DNA of 64,000 nt. It comes from Bacillota bacterium (lineage in GTDB: Bacteria; Bacillota; Clostridia; Peptostreptococcales; Anaerovoracaceae). Below the pieces are notes generated by a model. That model saw only the letters and a program-made list of their open reading frames with translations. It was not told where the DNA came from and searched no databases. The DNA lies in the NCBI GenBank assembly GCA_017941085.1, contig JAGAXF010000002.1:62001-126000 (forward strand), written 5' to 3'. The position numbers and the translations under genes are program-made. How positions within the stretch are numbered: position 1 is the first letter of the stretch; every line of letters begins with the position of its first letter. Shown piece after piece: positions 7,813 to 18,428 of the stretch.

Positions 7813-10800
7813 TTAGCGGTAATCATTCCCCTGGAATACGGGATCAAAGCGGCATACACTCTTGTAGGAACAGTAGTCGCAGGCTGTTCGATCCTTTATA
7901 GCCTTAGGAGAAATATCTATTCTTCCCCGGGTTATATCATTGCAAATATCCGTGGTAATTTGATCTACTGTTTCCTGCAGCTTATGGAAGTCTTCCTCTC
8001 CCACCAGCCTCTTAAGGGAATTCTTGTCCAGCTCTCCATCCTTCTTCCTCTTTATCTTAACCACTTTGGAAGAATCCGTAAATTCTCCTGCCACCTCACG
8101 TATTACAGTATCATTTTCCAGCATAAGGCCTTCCATTCTGTAGGCGCTTTCCAAGGTGTCATTAACTATGCCTTCTGAATCCTTGGGACTTCCTGTTAGT
8201 TCTACCTCCGGCTCGGAAATCAAAAAGTAAAATACTCCCGCCGGCTTTCTCACTTCTTCCTGGGCCGCCTGTAGATACAGCATCAACTGAAGCCTGTATC
8301 CTGAGGCCACCTCCTGAAGACTGATACTTTCCCTTCCGGTTTTATAGTCTATTATCTTTACCCTGTCATCCTCCAGGATATCAACTCTATCGATCTTCCC
8401 CTGGATATAAGCCTTACCAAAGGAAAGCTCCTTTTCTATAGGCTTAAGAGTTATCTCATCTTTATCCATTTTCGGGCCAAAGGGAATTTCAAAATAGCTT
8501 TCTTTGATTTTTCCTTCCCTGGCCTGCTCCACCAAAATCCAGGCAATGTATTTGCAGACCTTAATGCCCCTCTTCAATCTATAAGATTCATTTCCTTCCT
8601 TTTCGAAAAGACTGCTTCTGTATTCGTGGGCCCATTCCTTGGCCATGGTTTCCACCATGCGGTCTGCCTCTTCTCTTTCTATGGTGTCCCATCTCTTGGC
8701 TTTACCGATTTCCTCAGTAAACCTTTGCAAGGTATTGTGATAGAGATCACCTATGTCCCTTGGGTCTATTTCGTCCACCCTTAACTCCTCCGGTCTAAGG
8801 GCATAATTCATAAAGAAGGAGAAGGGACATCTGCTGTATCTTTCCAAAGCCGTGGGACTGAATTTATATATGGGTTCACCTGCGCTGTTAAAACTACGAG
8901 CAAAGAGCCCCATTGCCAGCTCTTCCGGCAAAGGCTCCTGAACATTATCAAAGGAAAGGGCCTGGTTTATCTTTTCTAAGGATTCATCATCTGTATTCCT
9001 TAGCCAATCCTCTACAGTTTTCCAAAGAGGCGAAATCTTTACCCCTCTTTCTTCTTTTCTCTTGGCTTCCGAAAATCTTCTTAGGGTATTTACATGGCCA
9101 CCTATAATCTCCTTAAGATCCCCCGACAATATGGGGTCTTGGGTTTCTTCCATTTTAGGGAATATGTTTTTAATGGATTTTATTATTTCCGATGGTCTAA
9201 GTTCCTTTGCATTTTGATCCAGGGAGGCATAGGAAATCCTCAGATGTTCCTTTGGCTTTGATAGATTTCTGTAAATGGCCAGATTTTCCTCCATAAGCCT
9301 AAGGTTGCTGTCCAAACCAAAGTCCTGACCTTCTTCAGAAAGGGCCGTAAGTTCCTCTCTGCTGAATAGTATGTCCTCCTGGGCAGCTCGAGGAATCAGA
9401 TCGTCGTTGGCACCAATAACCAGCAGAGCCTTTACGTCCCCGCTTCTGGTACGCTGCATGGTGCCCAGCATAATATCGTCTCCCGAGGGAGGCAGAACTC
9501 CCACCTCTATTTGAGAAAGGCCGGACCTTAATAACGTGGCAAAATCCTCTCCATCAAAGGGGGCTTCTCCCATTATCTCTCCTATTTGATCCAGAAGCTC
9601 CAGGATTATTTCTCCCACCTGATCCGTTTCATCCGCCAGATCCTTTAGTCCAACTTCCTCTTGTTTTCTTATTAGTTCCTGAACCTTTTCCTCTGTAAGA
9701 AGCTCCTCCTTTAGGTAGCTTTTATATCCCCGGGAAAAGTCTTCATATGTGTTGGATTCATGGAATAACTCTTCCACCGGAAGAATCTTTTCCATTACCA
9801 GCTTCCTGGTATTTTCGATTTGTTCCAGAAGACCGCCTTCGTACCTTCCCTCGTGGCTTCCTCTGGTAAGGGGCTCCCGCCACTGGTTTCCCTTTATTTT
9901 ATATTTAAAGGCGTAGTTTTCCAGCTCTTCCAAATCACCGTCGGAAATATCCAGAAGACCGGTTTTTATAAATCGCAGTATGTCCTGGATTCTATAACCA
10001 AAGGCAGGAATGTCCAAAAGTGACATGGCATAAACCGACAGGGGAGATCCAAGGGCATCTCGTTTTCTGTCGTCAAAAAGGTCCATGCCATATTCGTTGA
10101 ATACTCTGCTTAGGATTGGGCCTCTGGTTACCTGGTCGTTACAAATAATAACGATGTCTCTGTATCTGTAATTTTCTTCCCTTAGAAGCTTTAGAACATA
10201 GGCGGCAGCTCCCTCCGCCTCAGTATATAGATTGCCGCAGCTGACGATTTCCACTCCATCCCAGCAATCTTCTTGAGATTTTCCCACACTAAAGAGTTCC
10301 TTCTCCAGGGAAACAAGACCCTTCTTTCTTCCCTGGTTAAGGGGTACATCCTTTTCCCCTTCCTTTAAGTCTCTAAGGAAAACCTCTATATTCTTTTCCT
10401 TTGCTTTCTGCTGAAAGCTCTTGGTTAGATTCCCGGACAAGGTGAAAAGATCTTCATCCCTTGAGTTCTCATCATAGGTGAGATGAAGGTTTAGGCAGGG
10501 TGCCCTTTGGGCCAGGGCTATAATAAAGGAAATGTTCTTTGGCGTATAGCTATCAAAGCCGTAAACCCAGATATCCATCTTGGGAATTTCTTTGGACTCA
10601 GATGCCGCCTCTATATAAAGATCCAGCAGGTCTTCGTTGTCCGTATACTTCCCCTGGATTCTTTTTTGATATTCAGAAAACACCAGTGCCAGGTCATGAA
10701 GCTTTCTGGCAAAGGCTCCCTGGGACAAATCCTTTTGGGCTTTGGTTGCAATGGCAGCCAAAGCAGCCGGCGAGGTTTCATGAAGCTTTGCTGCAGAGAT

Positions 10801-11157
10801 AAAATTGTTTACCGCCTCTATGAAGGTCTCTCTTTTTCCAAAACCTTTAAAGGCCAGCAGCTGATCCTCCATATCTCTTACGATTTTGGAAATCAGCATA
10901 TGCCTTCCATATCTATTGATTACAGTTTTGCTTTTGTCTCCTGTTTCCTCCAGAAGTCTGGATCCCAACCTGGAGATTCCCGTTACCTCCACCTGAAGAA
11001 GAACCGAGGTATTTAGCCTGTCCATGGCCTGTCTTTCGGCAGCCAAAGTATACTGGTCAGGAACGATTACCAAGGTTCTGTTTCCGCTGGTTTTAATGAC
11101 GTCATATATGAATTTTTCTTTGTCAACGGATTCTCGACTTCTGTAAATATTGATCAT
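7813..11157 (-). CDS. addB: ATP-dependent helicase/nuclease subunit B (AddB/RexB type)
   Basis: 1114 residues, typical length. N-terminal inactivated-helicase region (IVPDQYTLAAERQ), and a C-terminal RecB-like nuclease with GKIDRVDILEDDRVKIIDYKTG. Four cysteines for the Fe-S cluster are present: one in YSRCPFSFFMNY and three in CDYCSYKSVC near the C-terminus. AddAB/RexAB resects double-strand breaks for RecA. The Walker A loop expected near residue 10 is missing (NIYRSRESVDKEKF), a RexB-like trait. The partner addA is not adjacent. Its ATG overlaps the stop side of the HAD gene by 4 bp. Confidence 0.92.
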   Translation of the reverse strand: MINIYRSRESVDKEKFIYDVIKTSGNRTLVIVPDQYTLAAERQAMDRLNTSVLLQVEVTGISRLGSRLLEETGDKSKTVINRYGRHMLISKIVRDMEDQLLAFKGFGKRETFIEAVNNFISAAKLHETSPAALAAIATKAQKDLSQGAFARKLHDLALVFSEYQKRIQGKYTDNEDLLDLYIEAASESKEIPKMDIWVYGFDSYTPKNISFIIALAQRAPCLNLHLTYDENSRDEDLFTLSGNLTKSFQQKAKEKNIEVFLRDLKEGEKDVPLNQGRKKGLVSLEKELFSVGKSQEDCWDGVEIVSCGNLYTEAEGAAAYVLKLLREENYRYRDIVIICNDQVTRGPILSRVFNEYGMDLFDDRKRDALGSPLSVYAMSLLDIPAFGYRIQDILRFIKTGLLDISDGDLEELENYAFKYKIKGNQWREPLTRGSHEGRYEGGLLEQIENTRKLVMEKILPVEELFHESNTYEDFSRGYKSYLKEELLTEEKVQELIRKQEEVGLKDLADETDQVGEIILELLDQIGEIMGEAPFDGEDFATLLRSGLSQIEVGVLPPSGDDIMLGTMQRTRSGDVKALLVIGANDDLIPRAAQEDILFSREELTALSEEGQDFGLDSNLRLMEENLAIYRNLSKPKEHLRISYASLDQNAKELRPSEIIKSIKNIFPKMEETQDPILSGDLKEIIGGHVNTLRRFSEAKRKEERGVKISPLWKTVEDWLRNTDDESLEKINQALSFDNVQEPLPEELAMGLFARSFNSAGEPIYKFSPTALERYSRCPFSFFMNYALRPEELRVDEIDPRDIGDLYHNTLQRFTEEIGKAKRWDTIEREEADRMVETMAKEWAHEYRSSLFEKEGNESYRLKRGIKVCKYIAWILVEQAREGKIKESYFEIPFGPKMDKDEITLKPIEKELSFGKAYIQGKIDRVDILEDDRVKIIDYKTGRESISLQEVASGYRLQLMLYLQAAQEEVRKPAGVFYFLISEPEVELTGSPKDSEGIVNDTLESAYRMEGLMLENDTVIREVAGEFTDSSKVVKIKRKKDGELDKNSLKRLVGEEDFHKLQETVDQITTDICNDITRGRIDISPKAIKDRTACDYCSYKSVCRFDPVFQGNDYR

Positions 11158-11840
11158 TTATCTTCTCTTAGGATATGCCATAAATCATTGGCGTCCTCTA
11201 TATAATAATCCGGTTCAAAGATGCTGCTGTCTTCTTCCCCCTCTGGAATGGCAGCACTGTCCATTCCGGAAGAAAGGGCCTGGGACCAATTAACCATTAC
11301 CGCCTTCATTCCTGCATTCTTGGCGCAGCCTATGTCAAAGAAGCTGTCTCCCACCATAATGCTTTCCTCCGGCTTTGATTCCAGCCGCTGAAGGCATATT
11401 AAGGCCGGCTCCGGATGGGGCTTATGCTTGTCCGTATCCTCCACTGTTACCAGCTCATCAATACAATCCTCTATACCAAAGACACTTAAGCCTTCATAGG
11501 TGGAATACCTTAAACGAGAGGTAACTATGCCGGTTTTGTATCCCTTGTTCTTAAGGTCCTTTATTAAGTTAACCATTCCCGGGAAGGCTTTGATGGAGTC
11601 TGAAAAAATCTCCTTTTGAAAATCCCGATATATGGAAACCGTTTCTTCCAAATCGTAGTCCGGAAAGGTTTTGGCCATGGAATAATAAAGAGGCTCTCCA
11701 AAGGTGGAAAGAATATAGGCCTCATCCCCTTCCTTCCCTGTATAGGCTCTGTATACCGCCTGCCAGGAATCTATAATTAGTTTGTTGGTGTCTGCAATGG
11801 TTCCATCAAAATCAAAGATAACTGTATTGACTCTACCCAT
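11154..11840 (-). CDS. HAD-family phosphatase (PpaX/Gph-like)
   Basis: 228 residues. HAD motif I VIFDFDGTIADTNKLIIDSW at the N-terminus, motif II in VTSR, and motifs III/IV KHKPHPEP...MVGDSFFDIGCAKNAG. The NKLIIDSW after motif I resembles PpaX, which hydrolyses pyrophosphate, but phosphoglycolate phosphatases are similar; substrate is not settled. SD AGGAAGG. Lies between tex and addB in an apparent co-directional run. Confidence 0.87.
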   Translation of the reverse strand: MGRVNTVIFDFDGTIADTNKLIIDSWQAVYRAYTGKEGDEAYILSTFGEPLYYSMAKTFPDYDLEETVSIYRDFQKEIFSDSIKAFPGMVNLIKDLKNKGYKTGIVTSRLRYSTYEGLSVFGIEDCIDELVTVEDTDKHKPHPEPALICLQRLESKPEESIMVGDSFFDIGCAKNAGMKAVMVNWSQALSSGMDSAAIPEGEEDSSIFEPDYYIEDANDLWHILREDK

Positions 11841-11854
11841 GTGTAATTACCTTC

Positions 11855-14026
11855 CTATAGCTTCATGGTAAGGGATATTTTTCCCTTCTCCCTATCTACG
11901 GATAGGATTTTAACCTTTACCGTATCACCCACAGAAACCACATCCATGGGATGCTTTATATATTTGTCGCTTAACTGAGAAATGTGAACCAGGCCGTCCT
12001 GCTTTACGCCGATATCAACAAAGGCACCAAAGTCCACCACATTTCGCACGGTTCCGCTTAATTCCATTCCTTCCTTCAGGTCATCAAAGTCCTTAACGTC
12101 CTTCCTGAATACCACCGGTGGCGCGTCCTCACGGGGATCCCGACCCGGCTTCTTCATTTCTTCCACAATATCAATTAAGGTAGGAAGTCCAATTTTTAAG
12201 TCCTCCGCCATAAGCTTCATGCTTTCTTCTCTTTTCATGGCAGGGTAGGCTCCGAATATTTTTTCATCCAGATCCTTTACTCCGCCGCCGGTAATATCAC
12301 TTCCGGTGATGCCGGTTTTTTTCATCATGGCCTTTGCTGCGTCGTAGGATTCCGGATGGACTGCCGTCTGATCCAGAGGCTCATCTCCACCGCTTATTCT
12401 TAGGAAGCCGGCGCATTGCTCATAGGCCTTAGGCCCCAGTTTGGCCACCTTAAGAAGCTCTCGTCTATTTTTAAATCTACCGTTTTCTTCTCTATACTTA
12501 ACTATGTTCTTTGCCACAGGACCTGTTATTCCGGATACGTAGGAAAGAAGGGAAGGTGACGCTGTGTTTAAATCTACTCCTACCCTGTTTACGCAATCCT
12601 CCACCACGCCGGAAAGGGCTTGGTCCAATTTCTTTTGGTTCATGTCGTGCTGATACTGTCCCACACCAATGTGCTTAGGGTCTATTTTTACCAGCTCTGC
12701 CAAGGGATCCTGAAGTCTTCTTCCCAGAGACATGGCGCCCCTTGTGGTTACATCCAAATCCGGATATTCCTCTGTGGCCAACTTTGATGCCGAGTATATG
12801 GAAGCCCCGGCTTCATTTACGATGGTATAGACTACGTCATAGGAATTCTTTTTTAGGAAGTTGGAAACCACCTCTTCCGTTTCTCTGGAGGCGGTGCCGT
12901 TTCCTATTACAATTACATTGGCCTTGTATTTTTCTATAAGCTGGGTTAGTACCTTTTCCGTTCCAACCACGTCATTCTTCGGTTGGGTGGGATAGATGGT
13001 GGTATAGGCCATAAGCTTTCCTGTTTCATCGATTACCGCCACCTTGCATCCGGTTCTGTAACCCGGATCTATGCTGATTATTCTTTTACCTCTTACCGGC
13101 GGAACCATAAGAAGTTTTTCCGTATTCTTGGCGAATACTTTAATGGCTTCTTCTTCTGCTCGTTCCGTCAGCCGATTTCTCATTTCTCTTTCTATAGAGG
13201 GAGCAATAAGTCTCTTATAGGAATCCTCCACTGTGTCCTTTAGCTTATCCCTAAAAATAGAGTCTCCTCGAATAACCTCTTCCTCCAGAAGGTCCGTCAT
13301 TCTCTCCTGGGAGATTTCCACGTCCACCTTAAGCTTGCCTTCCTTTTCTCCTCTGTTTATGGCCAGAACTCTGTGGTTAGGAATTTTTGAAAGGGCTTCC
13401 GTCTTGCCGTAATACATGTCGTATACGGTTTTTTCCTCCGGATCTGTGGCCTCTGCAGCAATTAGCCCTTCATCAAAGGTCTTTTCTCTAAGTCTGCTTA
13501 TGTTGTCTGCATCGTCGGCAATCATTTCCGCAATAATGTCACAGGCTCCATCCAAGGCCTCCTGAGGCGTATTCACTTCCTTTTCCGGATCCACATAGGG
13601 AGCTGCGTAATCCAGGGGATCTCCGGACTTTTCCTGTTGGAGATTTATAATAACCGCCAAAGGCTCCAGGCCCCTTTCCTTGGCCTTTGATGCTCTGGTT
13701 TGTTTTTTCTGTTTGTAGGGCTTGTAAAGATCCTCCACTCTCTGAAGAACCTCAGCCTTCTTAATTTCTTCTGCCAGTTCTTCCGTTAGTTTTCCCTGTT
13801 CCTCTATTAATCTCAGAACCTCTTCTTTTCTTTCTTCCAAGCCTCTAAGGTATGCCAGCCTTTCGTCCAGGTCTCTTAGAATCTCATCGCTTAAACCACC
13901 GGTAACTTCTTTCCTATACCTAGAAATGAAGGGAATAGTATTCCCTTCATCAATGAGTTTTATGGTGCTTTCCACTTGTTTGGTTTGTAGGTTAAATTCT
14001 TCTGCCAGTTTTTTGTTAATGTCCAT
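11855..14026 (-). CDS. tex: Tex-family RNA-binding protein
   Basis: 723 residues in the standard Tex order: N-terminal helical region (KKLAEEFNLQTKQVESTIKLIDEGNTIPFISRYRKE), a YqgF-like domain around IISIDPGYRTGCKVAVID, helix-hairpin-helix (LNTASPSLLSYVSGI), and a C-terminal S1 domain (GMELSGTVRNVVDFGAFVDIGVKQDGLVHISQLS). Tex associates with transcription complexes and binds nucleic acid; the precise role varies by species. SD AAGGAAAG before the ATG at 14026. Confidence 0.96.
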   Translation of the reverse strand: MDINKKLAEEFNLQTKQVESTIKLIDEGNTIPFISRYRKEVTGGLSDEILRDLDERLAYLRGLEERKEEVLRLIEEQGKLTEELAEEIKKAEVLQRVEDLYKPYKQKKQTRASKAKERGLEPLAVIINLQQEKSGDPLDYAAPYVDPEKEVNTPQEALDGACDIIAEMIADDADNISRLREKTFDEGLIAAEATDPEEKTVYDMYYGKTEALSKIPNHRVLAINRGEKEGKLKVDVEISQERMTDLLEEEVIRGDSIFRDKLKDTVEDSYKRLIAPSIEREMRNRLTERAEEEAIKVFAKNTEKLLMVPPVRGKRIISIDPGYRTGCKVAVIDETGKLMAYTTIYPTQPKNDVVGTEKVLTQLIEKYKANVIVIGNGTASRETEEVVSNFLKKNSYDVVYTIVNEAGASIYSASKLATEEYPDLDVTTRGAMSLGRRLQDPLAELVKIDPKHIGVGQYQHDMNQKKLDQALSGVVEDCVNRVGVDLNTASPSLLSYVSGITGPVAKNIVKYREENGRFKNRRELLKVAKLGPKAYEQCAGFLRISGGDEPLDQTAVHPESYDAAKAMMKKTGITGSDITGGGVKDLDEKIFGAYPAMKREESMKLMAEDLKIGLPTLIDIVEEMKKPGRDPREDAPPVVFRKDVKDFDDLKEGMELSGTVRNVVDFGAFVDIGVKQDGLVHISQLSDKYIKHPMDVVSVGDTVKVKILSVDREKGKISLTMKL

Positions 14027-14042
14027 GTTCTTTCCTTAATAA

Positions 14043-15473
14043 TTACCTGTTGGCAAAGTCCTGTAGCCAACTTGCTCCTTCCTCTATCTGTCTCATTACC
14101 TCTTTTGGTGAAGTTCCTCCATAGGAGTTTCTGGCCTCTACACAGGCAGGTATGCTTATATCTCCCAGCAGCTCCTTGGTAAGTCTATCATCAATTTCCT
14201 GAAGGTGATTATCTTGAAGGTCCTCAAGACCAAAGGGCCTTCCCTCCTGCCTTTCCAGATCCTCGCACAGCTTAACCATGCGTCCCACAATTTCATGAGC
14301 CTCCCTAAAGGGTATTCCCATCCGGGCAAGATGCTCTGCCACATCTGTGGCATTAAGGAAGCCCTTCATAAGCTGAGCCTCCAACACCTCTTTTCTAAAC
14401 TCCATGTTTTCTATCATCTTTGCCAGAATGGCTGCACTGGCCTTCCAGGTATCCACTGCATCGAAGATTCTTTCCTTATCCTCTTGGAAGTCCTTGTTAA
14501 AGGAAAGGGGTGTTCCCTTCATTACCGTAAGGAGGGCCATAAGGTCTCCATATACCCTTCCGGTTTTTCCTCTAAGCAGTTCTCCTATGTCCGGGTTTTT
14601 CTTTTGGGGCATAATGCTGCTGCCGGTGCAGTAGCTGTCTTCTATATCCAGATATGAGAATTCCGAGGAATTCCACCAGGTGATTTCTTCAGCCCAGCGG
14701 GATATGTGCATCATGGAAATAGAGGCAGCGCTGAGAAATTCTATCATATAGTCTCTGTCGCTTACTGAGTCCATGGCGTTTTCCGTTGGTCCGGAGAATC
14801 CCAAAAGTTCCGCCGTCATATGTCTATCTATATCAAAGGTGGTGCCGGCCATGGCACAGGATCCAAGGGGCGAATAATCCATTCTGTCGTAGCAGTCCCT
14901 AAGCCTCTGAAGATCCCTTTTAAACATTTGGAAATAGGCCATGAAATAAAAACCAACGGTAATGGGCTGGGCGTGCTGAATATGGGTAAAGCCGGGCATC
15001 AGGGTATCTACATACTCCTCCGCCTTTTTTAGAATAATGGTTTCCAGCTCCGCCAGCACCGCAGCGATTTCTGCAATTTGCTTTTGCATATAAAGCCTGC
15101 AGTCCACCTGGACCTGGTCGTTTCTACTTCTGGCGGTATGGAGTTTCTTTCCTGTATCCCCTATAAGTTGAATCAGTCTGGACTCCACCGCCATGTGAAT
15201 GTCCTCGTCCTCATAGGAAAGAAGAGGGCTTTTGCCTTCTTCTCCCTCCTTCATGCTTTCGGCAATTTCTTGCCTTATGCCTTCCAAGCCCTTTATGATT
15301 TCGTCTCTTTCCTCTTCTGTAACTATGCCCCTTTCTGCCAGCATAGTTACATGGGCAATACTTCCGTCTATGTCTTCGTTGTACAGCCTCTGATCAAAGT
15401 CAATGGATGCATTGAATTTCTTCACCAATTCATCCATGTCCTTTTCGAATCTTCCACTCCAAAGTGCGGACAT
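14043..15473 (-). CDS. argH: Argininosuccinate lyase
   Basis: 476 residues. Begins MSALWSGRFEKDMDELVKKFNASIDFD and contains the fumarase-superfamily signature GSSIMPQKKNPD, plus TARSRNDQV and HIQHAQPITVG. It cleaves argininosuccinate to arginine and fumarate, the last step of arginine synthesis. No argG neighbour is in the window, so it is separated from the rest of the pathway. It sits 16 bp upstream of tex and 28 bp downstream of secA. SD GCGAGG. Confidence 0.97.
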   Translation of the reverse strand: MSALWSGRFEKDMDELVKKFNASIDFDQRLYNEDIDGSIAHVTMLAERGIVTEEERDEIIKGLEGIRQEIAESMKEGEEGKSPLLSYEDEDIHMAVESRLIQLIGDTGKKLHTARSRNDQVQVDCRLYMQKQIAEIAAVLAELETIILKKAEEYVDTLMPGFTHIQHAQPITVGFYFMAYFQMFKRDLQRLRDCYDRMDYSPLGSCAMAGTTFDIDRHMTAELLGFSGPTENAMDSVSDRDYMIEFLSAASISMMHISRWAEEITWWNSSEFSYLDIEDSYCTGSSIMPQKKNPDIGELLRGKTGRVYGDLMALLTVMKGTPLSFNKDFQEDKERIFDAVDTWKASAAILAKMIENMEFRKEVLEAQLMKGFLNATDVAEHLARMGIPFREAHEIVGRMVKLCEDLERQEGRPFGLEDLQDNHLQEIDDRLTKELLGDISIPACVEARNSYGGTSPKEVMRQIEEGASWLQDFANR

Positions 15474-15501
15474 TGTTAATTACCTCGCTTCTCTTCTTCT
15501 C

Positions 15502-18369
15502 TTATTGTTCCAAATCAACAGGTAGGGTTCCTGCTCTTCCATGACAGTTTTTATATTTCTTGCCGCTGCCGCAGGGGCAGGGATCGTTTCTTCCTACCTT
15601 TGGTTCTACACGCTTTACAGGCTCATGCTTCTTTTCTCTGGGAGGTACCTTTGCTCCTCTGGCGGGACCACCGGCAGACTTAATATGGGCTTCGTTGGCG
15701 GCTTCCACTTCCTCGTCCACATAGTCTTCCTTCTTTGCTTGGCCAATGGTAACTACTGCACGTCTCTGGGTTTCCGTTGCCAGGGAAACGTTGTAGCAGT
15801 ATTTAACTGTATCCTCCTGAATGGCTCCGATCATTTGATCAAACATGTCGAAGCCTTCCTTGGCGTATTCTGCCGCCGGATCCATTTGACCTATGGATCT
15901 TAATCCTATTCCGGACTTAAGCTGATCCATGGCGTCGATATGATCCATCCACATATTATCTACTACTCTCAGAAGAATGGCTCTTTCTGCCTGACGCATA
16001 TGCTCTGCGCCGATTTCCTCATCCTTCTTGTCGTATAGGGCATTTAACTCTGTAATTATTTCGTTTCTTAGTTTGTCCTCATCAAGGGCCAGGACTTCTT
16101 CCTTGCTTCTCTCCTTGGGGGTATAGGCAGGAATCATTTGACGGATGTTTCTATCCAGGTTCACCAGATCCCATTCTTCGGGATATTTGCTGTCCGCCAC
16201 TGTAGATGCAATAAGGGCATCCACCATGGTGTCCTTCATGTGCATGATGTAGTCCTTTAGGTCTTCACCAAAGAGAACTTTTCTGCGCTCGCCGTAAATG
16301 ATTTCTCTTTGTTTGTTCATAACGTTGTCGTATTGGAGAACATATTTACGTACGCTAAAGTTTCTACCTTCAACTCTCTTCTGGGCATTTTCGATGGACT
16401 TGGAAAGTATGCTGGCTTCCAAGGCCTCATCCTCTTCCATGCCTACCCTGCTTACCAGGCTCTGCATTCTTTCTCCGCCGAAGAGTCTCATAAGCTCGTC
16501 TTCCAGAGAGATAAAGAACTGGGTTTCACCCGGATCTCCCTGACGACCGGAACGTCCTCTTAGCTGGTTATCTATACGTCTGGATTCGTGACGCTCGCTG
16601 CCTATTATGAACAGTCCGCCCAGGTTAACCACTTCTTCGTGCTCAGATTCTCTGGCGGCCCTTATGCCTGTTAGAATTTCATTGTATTTTGCTCTCGCTT
16701 CATTTAGTTCCGGATCATCGGATTTCATAAACCCTGTGGCAAATAAAATCTGCTCCTCCGTATACTCCAGCTTTTCCATTTCTCTTCTGGCTTCGAATTC
16801 AGGATTTCCTCCCAGGATAATATCCGTACCACGGCCTGCCATATTGGTGGCTATGGTAACCTGTCCCTTTCGACCGGCCTCTGCAACTATGGCTGCTTCC
16901 TTTTCGTGGTGCTTGGCGTTAAGTACGTTATGCTTTACCCCTCGTTTCATAAGCATGTCGCTTATGTGCTCTGACTTTTCCACGGAAACGGTACCTACCA
17001 GCACCGGCTGTCCTGTTTCGTGGATTTCCACCACCTTGTCCACCAAGGCCTTAAACTTGCCTTTTTCCGTTTGATAAACAGAATCCGGAAGGTCAACTCT
17101 TTGAACGGTTCTGTTGGTGGGGATTACTACAACGTCCATGTTGTAGATGTCACGGAATTCCTCTTCCTCTGTTTTGGCAGTACCTGTCATACCTGCCAGC
17201 TTGTTATACATACGGAAATAATTCTGAAGGGTAATGGTGGCCAGAGTTTTGGATTCGGAGCGAATGTTTACATGTTCCTTGGCTTCAATGGCCTGATGGA
17301 GACCGTTGGAGAATCTTCGACCAAACATGAGACGGCCGGTAAATTCGTCAACTATTATTATCTCTCCATCCTTCACTATGTATTCCACATCCCGTTCCAT
17401 AGTGTTGTGGGCCTTTAGGGCCTGAAGAACGTGATGGTTGATTTCCATGTTCTCCGGATCTCCGTAGTTTTCCAGGTTAAAGAAGGCCTCAGCCTTTTTT
17501 ACTCCTCGATCCGTTAAGGCAATTTGCTTATCCTTCTCTTCATAGATGAAGTCATAAATCTTTTCATCCATTTCGGCTTCGTCATCATCTAAGGCCATAA
17601 GGCGACCCTTTTTCTCTTTGATCATTTTCTTGCCGTTTAGGGTACGAACAAAATCATCCGCCTTCTTATACAGATCCGTGGACTCTTCTCCTCTTCCGGA
17701 AATGATAAGCGGTGTTCTGGCTTCGTCTATTAAAATGGAGTCCACTTCGTCTATCAAAGCAAAGTTAAGGTCCCTCTGAGTCAGCTGCTCCTTGTAGGTG
17801 ACCATATTGTCTCTCAGGTAATCAAAGCCGAATTCATTGTTTGTTCCATAGGTAATGTCCGACAGATAGGATCTCTTTCTTTCCTCTGCAGTTATTCCAT
17901 GGATTACGCAACCAACGGTAAGTCCCAGGAAGTTATATAGCTTGCCCATCCACTCTGCGTCACGCTTGGCCAGGTAGTCGTTTACCGTTACAACATGAAC
18001 TCCATTTCCTGTTAAGGCATTTAGATATACGGGAAGGGTAGCTACCAGGGTCTTACCTTCACCGGTTTTCATTTCTGCAATTCTTCCCTGGTGAAGAACC
18101 ACACCACCTATTAGCTGCACTCTGAAGTGCTTCATTCCCAAGCTTCTTAAGGCTCCCTCTCTACAGACGGCAAAAGCCTCGGGAAGAATGTCGTCCAGGG
18201 TTTCGCCCTGGGAAAGACGGTTTTTGAATTCCTCCGTTTTGGCCCTTAGGTCCTCGTCGGAAAGGGCGGTCATAGCTTCATCGTAAGCCTCTATCTGGTC
18301 TACTATCTTTTCGATTTTTTTCAGTTCTCTGGAGTTAACGTCTCCAAAGAGTTTTTCCATAAATCCCAT
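15502..18369 (-). CDS. secA: Preprotein translocase ATPase SecA
   Basis: 955 residues. Walker A region [34 protein letters not shown], the helicase motif [17 protein letters not shown], and a C-terminal zinc-binding SEC-C tail [20 protein letters not shown]. It drives export of unfolded proteins through SecYEG by ATP hydrolysis and can bind SecB or ribosomes through the zinc tail. SD GAAAGGA. prfB, which often follows secA in Firmicutes, is not present. Confidence 0.98.
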   Translation of the reverse strand: MGFMEKLFGDVNSRELKKIEKIVDQIEAYDEAMTALSDEDLRAKTEEFKNRLSQGETLDDILPEAFAVCREGALRSLGMKHFRVQLIGGVVLHQGRIAEMKTGEGKTLVATLPVYLNALTGNGVHVVTVNDYLAKRDAEWMGKLYNFLGLTVGCVIHGITAEERKRSYLSDITYGTNNEFGFDYLRDNMVTYKEQLTQRDLNFALIDEVDSILIDEARTPLIISGRGEESTDLYKKADDFVRTLNGKKMIKEKKGRLMALDDDEAEMDEKIYDFIYEEKDKQIALTDRGVKKAEAFFNLENYGDPENMEINHHVLQALKAHNTMERDVEYIVKDGEIIIVDEFTGRLMFGRRFSNGLHQAIEAKEHVNIRSESKTLATITLQNYFRMYNKLAGMTGTAKTEEEEFRDIYNMDVVVIPTNRTVQRVDLPDSVYQTEKGKFKALVDKVVEIHETGQPVLVGTVSVEKSEHISDMLMKRGVKHNVLNAKHHEKEAAIVAEAGRKGQVTIATNMAGRGTDIILGGNPEFEARREMEKLEYTEEQILFATGFMKSDDPELNEARAKYNEILTGIRAARESEHEEVVNLGGLFIIGSERHESRRIDNQLRGRSGRQGDPGETQFFISLEDELMRLFGGERMQSLVSRVGMEEDEALEASILSKSIENAQKRVEGRNFSVRKYVLQYDNVMNKQREIIYGERRKVLFGEDLKDYIMHMKDTMVDALIASTVADSKYPEEWDLVNLDRNIRQMIPAYTPKERSKEEVLALDEDKLRNEIITELNALYDKKDEEIGAEHMRQAERAILLRVVDNMWMDHIDAMDQLKSGIGLRSIGQMDPAAEYAKEGFDMFDQMIGAIQEDTVKYCYNVSLATETQRRAVVTIGQAKKEDYVDEEVEAANEAHIKSAGGPARGAKVPPREKKHEPVKRVEPKVGRNDPCPCGSGKKYKNCHGRAGTLPVDLEQ

Positions 18370-18428
18370 TATGCAAGTCCTTTCAAAGTTAATATTTATT
18401 CTTTGCCCCGGATTAAAGCCTGCCTAAT

